Positions 17,890-26,421 of a stretch of 64,000 nucleotides of DNA are shown here, one piece after another. The notes beneath the pieces are model-generated. The model was not told the DNA's origin and did no database searches. It worked only from the letters and a program-made list of their open reading frames with translations. The position numbers and the translations under genes are program-made. How positions within the stretch are numbered: position 1 is the first letter of the stretch; each line of letters begins with the position of its first letter. The DNA is from UBA3839 sp963627995 (GTDB taxonomy: Bacteria; Bacteroidota; Bacteroidia; Bacteroidales; Bacteroidaceae): positions 1-64,000 of the forward strand of contig CAVGCV010000002.1 of assembly GCA_963627995.1 (NCBI GenBank), in the 5' to 3' direction.

Positions 17890-18882
17890 ATGGCATTTTT
17901 GACTAACGACAAGCTCGTGATTGTTGGCGCGGCCGGCATGATTGGCTCCAACATGGTGCAGACAGCCCTGATGATGGGCCTGACGTCTGAAATTTGTCTT
18001 TACGACGTGTTCTCGCCCGAGGGCGTGGCGGAGGAGATGCGCCAGAGCGGATTCGGCGACGTGAACATCGTGGCCACGACAGACGTGAAGGAAGCGTTCA
18101 CCAACGCCAAGTACATCATCTCGTCGGGCGGCGCGCCCCGCAAGGAGGGGATGACGCGCGAGGACTTGCTCGCCGGCAACTGCAAGATTGCCGAGGAACT
18201 GGGCAAGAACATCAAGGCCTACTGCCCCGACGTAAAGCACGTGGTGATCATCTTCAACCCTGCCGACCTCACGGGCCTCGTCACGCTGCTCTACTCGGGC
18301 CTGAAGCCGGGGCAGGTGACGACCCTCGCCGGCCTGGACTCCACGCGCCTGCAGAGCGCGCTGGCCAAGAAGTTCGGCGTGCAGCAGAGCAAGGTGACGG
18401 GCTGCGCCACCTACGGCGGCCACGGCGAGCAGATGGCCGTGTTCGGCAGCAACGTGAAGATTGACGGCAAGCCCCTGGCCGGCCTCATCGGGACGAGCGC
18501 GTTCCCCGAGGCGGAGTGGGAGCAGATGAAGACCGACGTGACAAAGGGCGGCGCGGCCATCATCAAGCTGCGCGGCCGCAGCTCGTTCCAAAGCCCGAGC
18601 TACCTGTCGGTCGAGATGATCCGCTCGGTGATGGGCGGCGAGAAGTTCCGCTATCCTGCCGGCACCTACGTGAAGACCGACAAGTACGACCACATCATGA
18701 TGGCGATGGACACGACGCTCGGCACCGACGGCTGCACCTACAAGGTGCCCACGGGAACGGCCGAAGAGGTGGCGAAGCTCGACGCAAGCTACGCGCACCT
18801 GTGCAAGATGCGCGACGAGCTCGTGACGCTCAACATCGTTCCGGCCATCGAGAAGTGGAGCGAAATCAACCCCAACCTGTAG
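17890..18882 (+). CDS. mdh: Malate dehydrogenase
   Basis: This NAD-dependent enzyme interconverts malate and oxaloacetate, used here probably in the reductive (fumarate/succinate) direction of fermentation. The Rossmann motif is VGAAGMIGSNM (about 12-22). The substrate Arg loop is GGAPRKEGMTREDL. The catalytic His178 is in TYGGHGEQMAVF. At 330 aa it matches the Bacteroidetes form rather than the E. coli form. It is a single gene with its own promoter and terminator. Confidence 0.94.
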   Translation: MAFLTNDKLVIVGAAGMIGSNMVQTALMMGLTSEICLYDVFSPEGVAEEMRQSGFGDVNIVATTDVKEAFTNAKYIISSGGAPRKEGMTREDLLAGNCKIAEELGKNIKAYCPDVKHVVIIFNPADLTGLVTLLYSGLKPGQVTTLAGLDSTRLQSALAKKFGVQQSKVTGCATYGGHGEQMAVFGSNVKIDGKPLAGLIGTSAFPEAEWEQMKTDVTKGGAAIIKLRGRSSFQSPSYLSVEMIRSVMGGEKFRYPAGTYVKTDKYDHIMMAMDTTLGTDGCTYKVPTGTAEEVAKLDASYAHLCKMRDELVTLNIVPAIEKWSEINPNL

Positions 18883-18923
18883 CCAGAAGGCCGGGACGCT
18901 GACCCGCGACACGGACCAGCCGG

Positions 18924-18973
18924 AAAAAAACTCCACGAGGGCAAGACACGCCCTTGTGGAGTTCTTCTTTTTT
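18924..18973 (+). terminator. Rho-independent terminator of mdh
   Basis: A 14-bp stem (18929-18942 with 18950-18963, one G-T pair) and a 7-nt loop are followed by CTTCTTTTTT. Confidence 0.92.
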
Positions 18974-19016
18974 GTATGTTTACATTGGGCATGAAAGAAC
19001 TTGAATTGTCTCGGAC

Positions 19017-19391
19017 ATGAAGGAACTCGCACTCGTTTTCCTCGGCGGCGGCATCGGGAGCGTGCTCCGCTACGGATGCACCCTGCTGGCGGCACACGCC
19101 CCGGCCGTTGCGAGAAGCCCGTTCCCGTGGGCCACGTTCGGCGTGAATGTCGCGGGAAGCCTCGCCATCGGGGCGCTGTCGGCACTCGCCGCGCGGGGCC
19201 TCCTCGCGGGCGAAATGCGGCTTCTGCTCGTGGTCGGGCTGTGCGGCGGCTTCACAACATTCTCCACGTTCTCGAACGAGGGCCTCGCGCTGCTCCGTGC
19301 CGGCCACGGGCTGCCGTTCGCCCTCTACGCCACCGGCAGCATCGCGGCCGGCGTTGCGGCCGCGCTGGCGGGATGGAAAATGTGCGGGTGA
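19017..19391 (+). CDS. crcB: Fluoride exporter CrcB (Fluc)
   Basis: This is a small dual-topology fluoride channel of 124 aa with four hydrophobic segments. Family hallmarks are GGGIGSVLRYG near the N-terminus, the pore-lining Asn in TFGVNVAGS, and the Phe-box region GGFTTFSTFSNE. It exports F- across the inner membrane. It sits alone between the mdh terminator and the leuB promoter. I saw no fluoride riboswitch in the 43-bp leader, so it may be constitutive. Confidence 0.93.
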   Translation: MKELALVFLGGGIGSVLRYGCTLLAAHAPAVARSPFPWATFGVNVAGSLAIGALSALAARGLLAGEMRLLLVVGLCGGFTTFSTFSNEGLALLRAGHGLPFALYATGSIAAGVAAALAGWKMCG

Positions 19392-19405
19392 ATCGCCGCG
19401 CGCCC

Positions 19406-19439
19406 TTTGCCGCGCAGGAAAAAAAGCCGTAACTTTGCA
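19406..19439 (+). promoter_or_regulatory. Promoter of leuB
   Basis: TTTG (19406-19409), 20 bp, then TAACTTTGCA (19430-19439) is a full consensus match 77 bp upstream of the ATG. Confidence 0.85.
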
Positions 19440-19516
19440 AGGATGGCGGCGCGCCGGCGCGAACAGCGGGCGGCGCGCCCATCCGGAAGCATTCATCCAA
19501 CAAAAACAACGACGAT

Positions 19517-20578
19517 ATGAAACTGAAACTTGCGGTTCTTCCCGGCGACGGAATCGGGCCGGAAATCATGGAGCAGGGACTGGCGGTCGCCCGGTGCGTC
19601 TGCGCAAAGTACGGCCACGAGCTGACCTACGACTACGCCATCTGCGGCGCGGACGCCATCGACAAGGTGGGCGACCCGTTCCCCGAGGAAACCTACAAGC
19701 TGTGCATGGCGGCCGACGCCGTGCTGTTCGCCTCGGTGGGCGACCCGAAGTTCGACAACAACCCCAGCGCGAAAGTACGCCCCGAGCAGGGGCTGCTGGC
19801 CATGCGCAAGAAGCTGGGCCTGTTCGCCAACATCCGCCCCGTCACCACGTTCGACTGCCTCGTCCACAAGTCGCCGCTGAAAGACGAGCTCGTGCGCGGC
19901 GCGGACTTCATCTGCATCCGCGAGCTAACGGGCGGAATGTACTTCGGCGAGAAGTACGAGGACAACGACAAGGCCTACGACACGAACTACTACTCGCGCC
20001 CGGAAATCGAGCGCATCCTCCGCGTGGCGTTCGACTACGCCATGAGGCGCCGGAAGCACCTCACGGTGGTCGACAAGGCCAATGTCCTCGCATCGTCGCG
20101 CCTGTGGCGCAAGGTGGCGCAGGAGATGGCGCCCCAGTACCCCGAGGTGGAGACCGACTACATGTATGTCGACAACGCCGCCATGCGCATGATTCAAGAA
20201 CCCACGTTCTTCGACGTGATGGTGACGGAGAACACCTTCGGCGACATCCTCACCGACGAGGGCTCGTGCATCACCGGCTCGATGGGGCTGCTGCCGTCGG
20301 CCAGCACAGGCGAGCACACGCCCGTGTTCGAGCCCATCCACGGCTCGTGGCCGCAGGCAAAGGGCCTGAACATCGCCAACCCGCTGGCGCAGATTCTCAG
20401 CGTGGCCATGCTTTTCGAGCACTTCAACCTGCAGGCCGAGGGCGCGGTCATCCGCGAGGCCGTGAACGCGAGCCTCGACCAGAACGTCCGCACGCCCGAA
20501 ATTCAGGTGGAGGGCGGCGCCAAGTACGGAACGAAAGAAGTCGGCCAGTGGATTGTCGGTTACATCGACAAGAAGTAG
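19517..20578 (+). CDS. leuB: 3-isopropylmalate dehydrogenase
   Basis: This NAD-dependent oxidative decarboxylase works in leucine synthesis. The N-terminal LPGDGIGPEIMEQG and the Arg-rich substrate patch (RPEQGLLAMRKKLGLFANIRP) are clear. Metal-binding Asps lie in the EPTFFDVMVTENTFGDILTDE region. At 353 aa it is typical. Here it is not next to leuA/leuCD, so the leucine genes are split or elsewhere; the strong private promoter agrees with that. Confidence 0.95.
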   Translation: MKLKLAVLPGDGIGPEIMEQGLAVARCVCAKYGHELTYDYAICGADAIDKVGDPFPEETYKLCMAADAVLFASVGDPKFDNNPSAKVRPEQGLLAMRKKLGLFANIRPVTTFDCLVHKSPLKDELVRGADFICIRELTGGMYFGEKYEDNDKAYDTNYYSRPEIERILRVAFDYAMRRRKHLTVVDKANVLASSRLWRKVAQEMAPQYPEVETDYMYVDNAAMRMIQEPTFFDVMVTENTFGDILTDEGSCITGSMGLLPSASTGEHTPVFEPIHGSWPQAKGLNIANPLAQILSVAMLFEHFNLQAEGAVIREAVNASLDQNVRTPEIQVEGGAKYGTKEVGQWIVGYIDKK

Positions 20579-20637
20579 CCGGGACAAGAACACACAGAAG
20601 CGAACGGCCGCGCCCGAATGCGGCCCGGACACACAGA

Positions 20638-20680
20638 GGAGAGCCGCCTTTCCGTCAGCGCGACGGAAAGGCGGCTCTCC
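20638..20680. terminator. Bidirectional terminator between leuB and patB
   Basis: A 19-bp perfect stem (20638-20656 / 20662-20680) with loop AGCGC lies between convergent genes. Confidence 0.88.
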
Positions 20681-20707
20681 CGCTGTTCATTCCGCCACAC
20701 GGCGCGG

Positions 20708-21904
20708 TCAGTGCGCCGCCACGAAGCGGACGAACCGGTCGAGGGCCTCGGCCAGCACGCTGCGCGGACACGCCATGTTGATGCGGATGTAGCCCTCGCC
20801 AGCCGCGCCATAGGTGCTGCCCGGGCTGAACGCCACCCTCGCCTCGCGCTCCAGGGCGCCGGCCAGTCCGTCGGAATCCACGCCGAGCCGCGCACAGAGC
20901 TCCGAGCAGTCAATCCACGCGAGGTAAGTGGCTTCCAGCGGCATGCAGCGGAACGCGAGGGACGACGCGCCAGCCGCGAGCCGCTGTCCGAAGCAGTCGG
21001 CAACCAGGCGGTAGTTGCCGGACACGTAGGCGTTGAGCGCATCGAGCCACGCCGCGCCCTCTTCGGTGTAGGCCGCCTGCGTGGCGACCACGCCAAAGGG
21101 ATTCACGTCGCACACCTCGTGGATATTGATGGCGCGGTCGATGCGCCGCGACAGCCAGGGGTCGCTGCACACGACGGTGGCAATCTGCAGCCCCGCGATG
21201 TTGAACGACTTGCTGGGCGACACGCACGTGACGCTGCACCGCTGGTTCTCCTCGCTCACCGAGGCGAACGGAGTGTACTTCCATCCCGGCATCACCAGCT
21301 CGTTGTGAATCTCGTCGCTCACCACCCGCACGCCGTGGCGGCGGCAGATGTCGCCCACGCGCCGCAGTTCGTCGGCCGTCCAGGCGCGCCCGCCGGGATT
21401 GTGGGGGTTGCAGAGGATGAACGCCACCACCTTGCTGTCGGCACACTTGCGCTCGAAGTCGCCGAAGTCGATGGCGTACTTTCCGTCCACCACGCGCAAC
21501 GGGCTTTCCACCACCTCGCAGCCGCAATTGCGGACCGAAGAGAAAAAGCAGTTATAGACGGGCGTGGTGACCAGCACGCGGTCGCCCTCCATGCACAGCG
21601 CGCGCACGATGCACGAGATGGCCGGCACCACCCCCGTGGTGTACTGCATCCACTCGCGGCGAACCGTCCATCCGTGGCGAGCGCCGAACCAACGCGCCAC
21701 GGCGGCGAAGTACGCCTCCGGCACGCGCGTGTAGCCGAACACGCCGTGCTCCACGCGCCGTGCCAATGCCTCGCGGATGCACGGCGCGGCGGCGAAGTCC
21801 ATGTCCGCCACCCACAGGGGCAGCACGCCGCCGTCCGCCGGCGTGTCCCACTTGTAGCTGTCCGTCCCGCGTCGCGGAACAATCTTGTCGAATCCGTAGT
21901 CCAT
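20708..21904 (-). CDS. MalY/PatB-type pyridoxal-phosphate aminotransferase (putative C-S beta-lyase)
   Basis: This is a fold-type I PLP enzyme of 398 aa. The Schiff-base Lys232 lies in SPSKSFNIAGLQ, and the cofactor contacts NPHNPGGR and SDEIHNELV are present. N-terminal LPLWVADMDF is typical of the MalY/PatB group. These proteins usually cleave cystathionine or cysteine conjugates, giving a thiol, pyruvate and ammonia. It is the last gene of a minus-strand unit with DUF3737 (13 bp upstream) and a MATE exporter. The start at 21904 follows the DUF3737 stop. Biochemical specificity is inferred from family only. Confidence 0.92.
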   Translation of the reverse strand: MDYGFDKIVPRRGTDSYKWDTPADGGVLPLWVADMDFAAAPCIREALARRVEHGVFGYTRVPEAYFAAVARWFGARHGWTVRREWMQYTTGVVPAISCIVRALCMEGDRVLVTTPVYNCFFSSVRNCGCEVVESPLRVVDGKYAIDFGDFERKCADSKVVAFILCNPHNPGGRAWTADELRRVGDICRRHGVRVVSDEIHNELVMPGWKYTPFASVSEENQRCSVTCVSPSKSFNIAGLQIATVVCSDPWLSRRIDRAINIHEVCDVNPFGVVATQAAYTEEGAAWLDALNAYVSGNYRLVADCFGQRLAAGASSLAFRCMPLEATYLAWIDCSELCARLGVDSDGLAGALEREARVAFSPGSTYGAAGEGYIRINMACPRSVLAEALDRFVRFVAAH

Positions 21905-21917
21905 GGCGCCCTCCCGT

Positions 21918-22775
21918 TCAGCCTTGCGCCGCCCGCCGCGTCTCGACCACGCAGTCGGCGGGCAGCTTGATGTTCCTGTCGATGGTGACGCTCCCGATGC
22001 TGTCCGCCACGATGCGCCCGCTGCGGGGATTCTTGATGTTGGCCACATGGCCGCGGATGTCAGCCCGCAGCGTGGAGTACTCGAACATGCGGTCGCACGA
22101 CGCGTCGAACGTGCAGTTCTCAACCACCAGCCCGTCGGCATAGCACAGCACCTGCTCGCCCGAGATGTGGCAGTTCACCAGCCTCAGGTTCTTGGAGTGC
22201 CAGCCAAGGTACTCGCCGTGCAGCTCGGAGTCGTAAATCGTCACATCCTCCACCTCCCAGAACGCGTCCTTCGTGTCGATGCAGGCGTTGTGGATTTCCA
22301 CATTGCGCACGTATTGGAACACATACTTCGAGTCGCTCTTCAGCCCGTCGACGCGGATGTTCTCCGAAAACATGAACGGATACGTGCCGTCGTGCAGCGT
22401 CAGGCCACGGATGTCGAGGTCGCGGCAACGCCAAAACACCTCGTCGGCATCGTTGATGCACACGTTCTCGAGCTCCACGCCATGCATCTCGCGGAACATC
22501 TTCGGCCCGTCGATCACCGTGTCGCGCATCCGCAGGCGGTCGCTGTACCACAACGCCGAGCGCGCGCCCACGCCAAAGTGGCAGCGGTCGATGCGGAAGC
22601 CGTGCACGTGCCAGAAAGGATAGTGCCCGTCGAAGCGGCAGTCCACCGCCTCGATGTCGCTGCACTCCTTGACGGCCGACTCGCCCTCGCCAATCCTTAC
22701 CCGCACCAGCCGCAGGCCGTGGCGCTCGAACAGCGGACGCTCGCCGCTGAACTCCTTGTCTTCAATCGTTTGCAT
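21918..22775 (-). CDS. DUF3737 family right-handed beta-helix-like protein
   Basis: This 285-aa protein is built from repeating strands with regularly spaced polar and aromatic residues (DCRFDGHYPFWH, CHFGVGARSALW and similar), as expected for a solenoid beta-helix of the DUF3737 family. No signal peptide is seen, so it is probably cytoplasmic. The function is unknown. Its start overlaps the end of the MATE gene by 14 bp and the patB start lies 13 bp after its stop, so the three are translationally linked. Pairing of DUF3737 with MalY-like enzymes is, from memory, common in gut Bacteroidales and Firmicutes. Confidence 0.85.
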   Translation of the reverse strand: MQTIEDKEFSGERPLFERHGLRLVRVRIGEGESAVKECSDIEAVDCRFDGHYPFWHVHGFRIDRCHFGVGARSALWYSDRLRMRDTVIDGPKMFREMHGVELENVCINDADEVFWRCRDLDIRGLTLHDGTYPFMFSENIRVDGLKSDSKYVFQYVRNVEIHNACIDTKDAFWEVEDVTIYDSELHGEYLGWHSKNLRLVNCHISGEQVLCYADGLVVENCTFDASCDRMFEYSTLRADIRGHVANIKNPRSGRIVADSIGSVTIDRNIKLPADCVVETRRAAQG

Positions 22776-24249
22776 ATTGTCCTTTCATTGAGTTTCGTAA
22801 GTCTTTCGGTATCCAGCGCTCCGACCGCAGCCGCAGCAGGAAGAGGACGCCGCGCAGGCACAGCTCCACGCACATGGCGAGCCAGACGCCGTTCAGCCCC
22901 ATCACCGGCGCGAGCACCAGCGCCAGCGTGATGCGGAAAGCCCATATCGAGCCAAAGTTCATGGCGCTCGGCACGAGCGTGTCGCCCGCGCCGACAAACA
23001 CGCCGTAGCACACGATGGACGCGGCAAACATCGGCTCGGCAAACGCCTCGATGCGCAGCGCGTCCACGCCCAGTCGGACAATCTCGTCCACCGGCGTCAT
23101 GATGCCCATCATGGCAGGCGCGGCCAGGTACATCAGCGCGCCCATGAGCGTCATCACGCCTATGCCCATGGCCACCGTGATCCGCGCGAAGCGGCGCGCC
23201 AAGTCCTGCCGCCGCGCCCCGACGCTCTGCCCCACGAGCGTGATCGCCGCGTCGGCAATGCCGTAGCCCGGCATGTAGCACAGGCTCTCGGCGTTCACTC
23301 CGAACGCGTTGGCCGCGATGGCCAGCATCCCGAGCGGCGCGACAATCATCGTCGTGGTGATTTGCGCGCCGCACATGATGGCGCGCTCGCAGCCGATGGG
23401 CATGCCCACGCGCACAGCCTTGCGCAGCACCGCCCGCGTGGGGCGCAGGCTCCGCCACGTGGTCGGCTCCCGGCGCAGCGGGCCGAACAGGCTCAGGTGC
23501 CGGGAGCGGAAGCACAGGAAGTAGAAGAGCAGCACGCCCACCACCACCTCGGCCAGCATCGTGCCCAGCGCCGCGCCCACCACGCCCAGCCCCGCGCCGG
23601 GAACGGAAAGGGCGACGCCTGCCACGTCCACCTCGCGCGAGGGGAAGATGAGCACCGCGTTGAACAGCACGTCAAGCACGCAGAGGGCGACGTTGAGCAC
23701 GCTCGGCACCTTCACGTTGCCGCTGCACCGCAGCATGGCGCTCATCAGATAGGTGAGGATGAAGAGCGGAAGCGTCAGCGCGAACACGGCGAAGTAGGCC
23801 GTCGCGCCCCCGCAGATGCGCTCGTCGCCCCCCAGCCAGCGCGGCAGGCTCGCGCTGATGGCGAGGGCCACGAGCATGAGGAACGCGCCGAACCCCGCGG
23901 CCACGGCAAGCGCCTGCCGCAGCACGGCGCGCGCGCCGGCCGCGTCCGACGCGCCGATGCGGTGGGCCACCTGCACCGAGAAGCCCGTGACCGCCGCCCC
24001 GCACAGTCCCCAGAAGAGCCACATCGTGGTGGCCACGAGGCCGATGCTCGCCGCGCCCTCCGCGCCGAGGTGCCCCACCATCGACGCGTCGATGTACTCC
24101 ATGACGATGCTGGAAATCTGGGCAAGGATGGCCGGGACGGCCAGCCGCACGGTCAGCTCCACCTGTTCCCGCCGCGTCATGTCGCCGCCGCCCGAACGCA
24201 CTTTCTCGAGAAGGCGGTCGGTGGCGCTGAGTGTTTTCTTCGTGTGCAT
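22762..24249 (-). CDS. MATE family efflux transporter
   Basis: This is a 12-helix multidrug and toxin extrusion antiporter of the NorM/DinF superfamily, 495 aa, in the inner membrane, with two repeated halves. N-terminal family marks include LAVPAILAQISSIVMEYIDA and MVGHLGAEGAASIG. An earlier in-frame Met at 24267 falls inside the -7 box (24263-24272), so 24249 is chosen. It is first gene of the MATE-DUF3737-PatB unit; the transported compound might be linked to the lyase reaction, but that is speculation. Confidence 0.92.
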   Translation of the reverse strand: MHTKKTLSATDRLLEKVRSGGGDMTRREQVELTVRLAVPAILAQISSIVMEYIDASMVGHLGAEGAASIGLVATTMWLFWGLCGAAVTGFSVQVAHRIGASDAAGARAVLRQALAVAAGFGAFLMLVALAISASLPRWLGGDERICGGATAYFAVFALTLPLFILTYLMSAMLRCSGNVKVPSVLNVALCVLDVLFNAVLIFPSREVDVAGVALSVPGAGLGVVGAALGTMLAEVVVGVLLFYFLCFRSRHLSLFGPLRREPTTWRSLRPTRAVLRKAVRVGMPIGCERAIMCGAQITTTMIVAPLGMLAIAANAFGVNAESLCYMPGYGIADAAITLVGQSVGARRQDLARRFARITVAMGIGVMTLMGALMYLAAPAMMGIMTPVDEIVRLGVDALRIEAFAEPMFAASIVCYGVFVGAGDTLVPSAMNFGSIWAFRITLALVLAPVMGLNGVWLAMCVELCLRGVLFLLRLRSERWIPKDLRNSMKGQYAND

Positions 24250-24262
24250 GGTCGGATTGCGC

Positions 24263-24272
24263 TGCAAAAATA
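24263..24272 (-). promoter_or_regulatory. -7 box of the MATE-DUF3737-patB unit
   Basis: It reads TATTTTTGCA on the minus strand, 14 bp before the start codon at 24249. Confidence 0.6.
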
Positions 24273-24477
24273 CGAATAATCCACCACCCCGCCCCTCGCG
24301 CGGCGGTTAAAGAACGTTGCGCCCGTAACCGGGGTAGCCGAATCGGTAATACGGGTCATCCGCCCGCCGCGCGGGCGCAATCCAGGGAACGGGCGCGCGG
24401 CGGGCGGCACGGAGGCGGCAGCGCAGGCCCGCCGTCCGCGCCGCCCCACGCCGGTGGGCTCGGGGCCGCGCCGCGCC

Positions 24478-25593
24478 CTACTTGGTTTTCAGCCGCTGGT
24501 CGTCCCAGTTCTTCCAGTCCACATGGCTGTCGCCAAAGGGAAGGCGGAAAATGACCGGAATCGTGAAGCGCACGCTGCACGGACTGCCGCCGGCCACGGC
24601 GGGCTGCCACCTTGGCATGAGCTTCACGACGCGCAGCGCCTCGGCGTCGAGGTCGGGATGGACGGGCGCGGTAACCGCCGCGTCGCTCAGCGAGCCGTCG
24701 GCGCCGACGGTGGCCGCCACCTGCACCTGGCCCTCAATCCTCGCATCGACGCACGACTTGGGGTAGCGCACGTTCTTCGAGATGAACGCCATCATGGCCG
24801 CCGCCCCGCCCGGATACTGCGGCATCCGCTCAATGCCGCCCGCCGAAGCCGCCCCGTCGGCGGCAGCGGTCTCCGCGGGCGCATCGACGTGCGCGGGAAG
24901 CACAAAGCGCACGGGCACCACGGCCGTGGAGGCGACGGCGCGGCCGTCCAGCGCGGCCGGCGTCCACCGGGGCAGCGAGCGCGCCACGCGCGCGGCCTCG
25001 GCGTCGAGCGCCGTTCCCGACGGCGAGGCGACGACGGCGTCCGTCACCGAACCGTCGGCGGCAATACTGACACGCACGTAAACCGTGCCCTCCAGCCGCT
25101 CGGCCAGCGCGGCGGACGGATACCGCAGGTGCGCCTGGATGTAGCTGTCCATGGCCGCCGCTCCGCCCGGATACTGCGGGTCGGCGGCCGGCCCGCCCGT
25201 CGCGACGGGCTGCCCGCCGTCCGCAGCGCGCGGAATGCGGAAGTGCACGGGAATGGTGAGCGTGGTGCGCACGGCGCGGCCCTGGTGCGAGCCGGGCTGC
25301 CAGCCGGGCATCGCCTTCACCACGCGCACGGCCTCCTTGTCGAAATCCGTGCCGGAGGGCTCGGAAACGGCCACGTTCTTCAACTTGCCGTTGGAATCGA
25401 CGACGCACGTCACGTACACCGTGCCCTCCACGCCGTCGGCCAGCGCCTGGCGCGGATAGCGGATGTTCTCGCGGATGAAGCGGTCCATGGCCGCCGGGCC
25501 GCCGGGGTACTGCGGAGCAAGCAGCCCGTCCTGCGCCCGCACGCTGGTCGCGCCCAAGAGGACGGCCAGCACCAATGCTGAGATTCTGCCCAT
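24478..25593 (-). CDS. Secreted protein with three tandem TonB C-terminal domains
   Basis: This 371-aa protein has an N-terminal signal peptide (about 1-21, SVRAQ). Three homologous TonB_C-type domains follow at about 26-120, 138-232 and 257-352. Each opens with PQYPGGxAAM, has a YP-x-A/C strand, then a GxV/DGS hairpin and an LPRW/MPGW-like turn, and ends in IPVxF/R. Unlike true TonB there is no membrane anchor followed by a Pro-rich spacer; the signal appears cleavable, so it would be periplasmic or lipid-free. Related domains occur in Bacteroidetes energy-transducer and M56-sensor proteins. The function is unknown; a periplasmic adaptor to outer-membrane receptors is one possibility. It shares a divergent promoter with DUF3467. 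Confidence 0.85.
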   Translation of the reverse strand: MGRISALVLAVLLGATSVRAQDGLLAPQYPGGPAAMDRFIRENIRYPRQALADGVEGTVYVTCVVDSNGKLKNVAVSEPSGTDFDKEAVRVVKAMPGWQPGSHQGRAVRTTLTIPVHFRIPRAADGGQPVATGGPAADPQYPGGAAAMDSYIQAHLRYPSAALAERLEGTVYVRVSIAADGSVTDAVVASPSGTALDAEAARVARSLPRWTPAALDGRAVASTAVVPVRFVLPAHVDAPAETAAADGAASAGGIERMPQYPGGAAAMMAFISKNVRYPKSCVDARIEGQVQVAATVGADGSLSDAAVTAPVHPDLDAEALRVVKLMPRWQPAVAGGSPCSVRFTIPVIFRLPFGDSHVDWKNWDDQRLKTK

Positions 25594-25644
25594 GTTCGTT
25601 GCTGTTGAGGTCGGCCCGCGCTGCAAGGGATTTGCGGTGCGGAG

Positions 25645-25679
25645 CTTTGCAAAGATACAATTAATCCCTAACTTTGCAA
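25645..25679. promoter_or_regulatory. Overlapping divergent promoters (triple-TonB gene / DUF3467)
   Basis: Plus strand: TTTG (25646-25649), 19 bp, TAACTTTGCA (25669-25678). Minus strand: TTG (25677-25679), 19 bp, TATCTTTGCA (25648-25657). The -7 box of each lies on the -33 box of the other. Confidence 0.8.
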
Positions 25680-25741
25680 TGCGGCGCGGCGAAACTCGGC
25701 GCGAGCGCAACTTCTCAAACCAAAACCCAACACCCATAACC

Positions 25742-26068
25742 ATGGCTAACGAACAGAAGAACCAGCAGCTCCAGATTGAGCTGAAGCCAGAGGTGGCGCA
25801 GGGAGTGTACAGCAACCTCGCCATCATCACCCACTCCACGTCGGAGGTCATCCTCGACTTCATCGGCATGATGCCCGGCATGCAGAAGGCCGAGGTGCGC
25901 AGCCGCATCGTCATGGCGCCCGAGCACGCCAAGCGCCTGCTCTTCGCCCTGCAGGACAACATCCAGAAGTACGAGCAGCAGTTCGGCGAAATCAGGCTGC
26001 AGCAGAACCAGCAGCCGCGTCCGGGCAGCACCATCGCCCCTTTCAACCTCAAGACGGGGGAGGCGTAA
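25742..26068 (+). CDS. DUF3467 domain protein
   Basis: This is a small acidic-to-neutral protein of 108 aa. It has the conserved core QIELKPEVAQGVYSNLAIIT and a long helix rich in Gln near the C-terminus (about 70-95). The function is unknown. In many Bacteroidetes, from memory, DUF3467 follows rpoC in the same operon. Here it lies near the rpoC 3' end but on the opposite strand, separated by a flavodoxin-like gene and repeat DNA. ATG 25742 sits 64 bp past the -7 box. Confidence 0.88.
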   Translation: MANEQKNQQLQIELKPEVAQGVYSNLAIITHSTSEVILDFIGMMPGMQKAEVRSRIVMAPEHAKRLLFALQDNIQKYEQQFGEIRLQQNQQPRPGSTIAPFNLKTGEA

Positions 26069-26094
26069 GGCCCGCGGAGGGCAGGCCCGCAACA

Positions 26095-26145
26095 GGGGGG
26101 ACGGAGACGGAGCGCAGGCAGCGCGCCGCCGCCGTCCCCCTTTTT
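26095..26145 (+). terminator. Terminator of the DUF3467 gene
   Basis: GGGGGACGG (26096-26104) pairs with CCGTCCCCC (26132-26140) and is followed by TTTTT. Confidence 0.82.
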
Positions 26146-26214
26146 CGCGCCCCTCCCCCGTCGTCCGCACAGCGGCAGCAGCGGGCGCGCGAGGCCATCC
26201 CGAGGCAAGCGCGC

Positions 26215-26350
26215 CGCAGGTTTTTCCGCTGTGCGCCGCAAGTTTTTCTGCTGTGCACCGCAGGTTTCCCCGCACTGCACTGGAATTTTGCTTTCAGCGC
26301 GCTGCGAGTTCCCCCGCTGTGCGCCGCAAGTTTGGAGCGGGCGCACTGCG
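26215..26350. repeat. GC-rich imperfect tandem repeat (family C)
   Basis: Units such as GTGCGCCGCAAGTTTTTCTG, GTGCACCGCAGGTTTCCCCG and GTGCGCCGCAAGTTTGGAGC recur about every 22 nt and run straight into array A3. Related GCGC-rich units flank array A1 at about 60-120. Confidence 0.65.
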
Positions 26351-26352
26351 GG

Positions 26353-26421
26353 AACATTTCCAAGTACTTGGAAAAATATTTCTAAGTACTTGAAAATTTA
26401 TTTCCAAGTACTTGGAAATTT
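26353..26421. repeat. Palindrome array A3 (three units, 22-bp period)
   Basis: CCAAGTACTTGG lies at 26360-26371 and 26404-26415, with the degenerate CTAAGTACTTGA at 26382-26393, the same middle variant as in A1. Spacing is 22 bp in both steps. Confidence 0.93.

Noticed and set aside
18974..19016. Fluoride riboswitch upstream of crcB
   Set aside because: The 43-bp leader is too short and I saw no pseudoknot core sequence.
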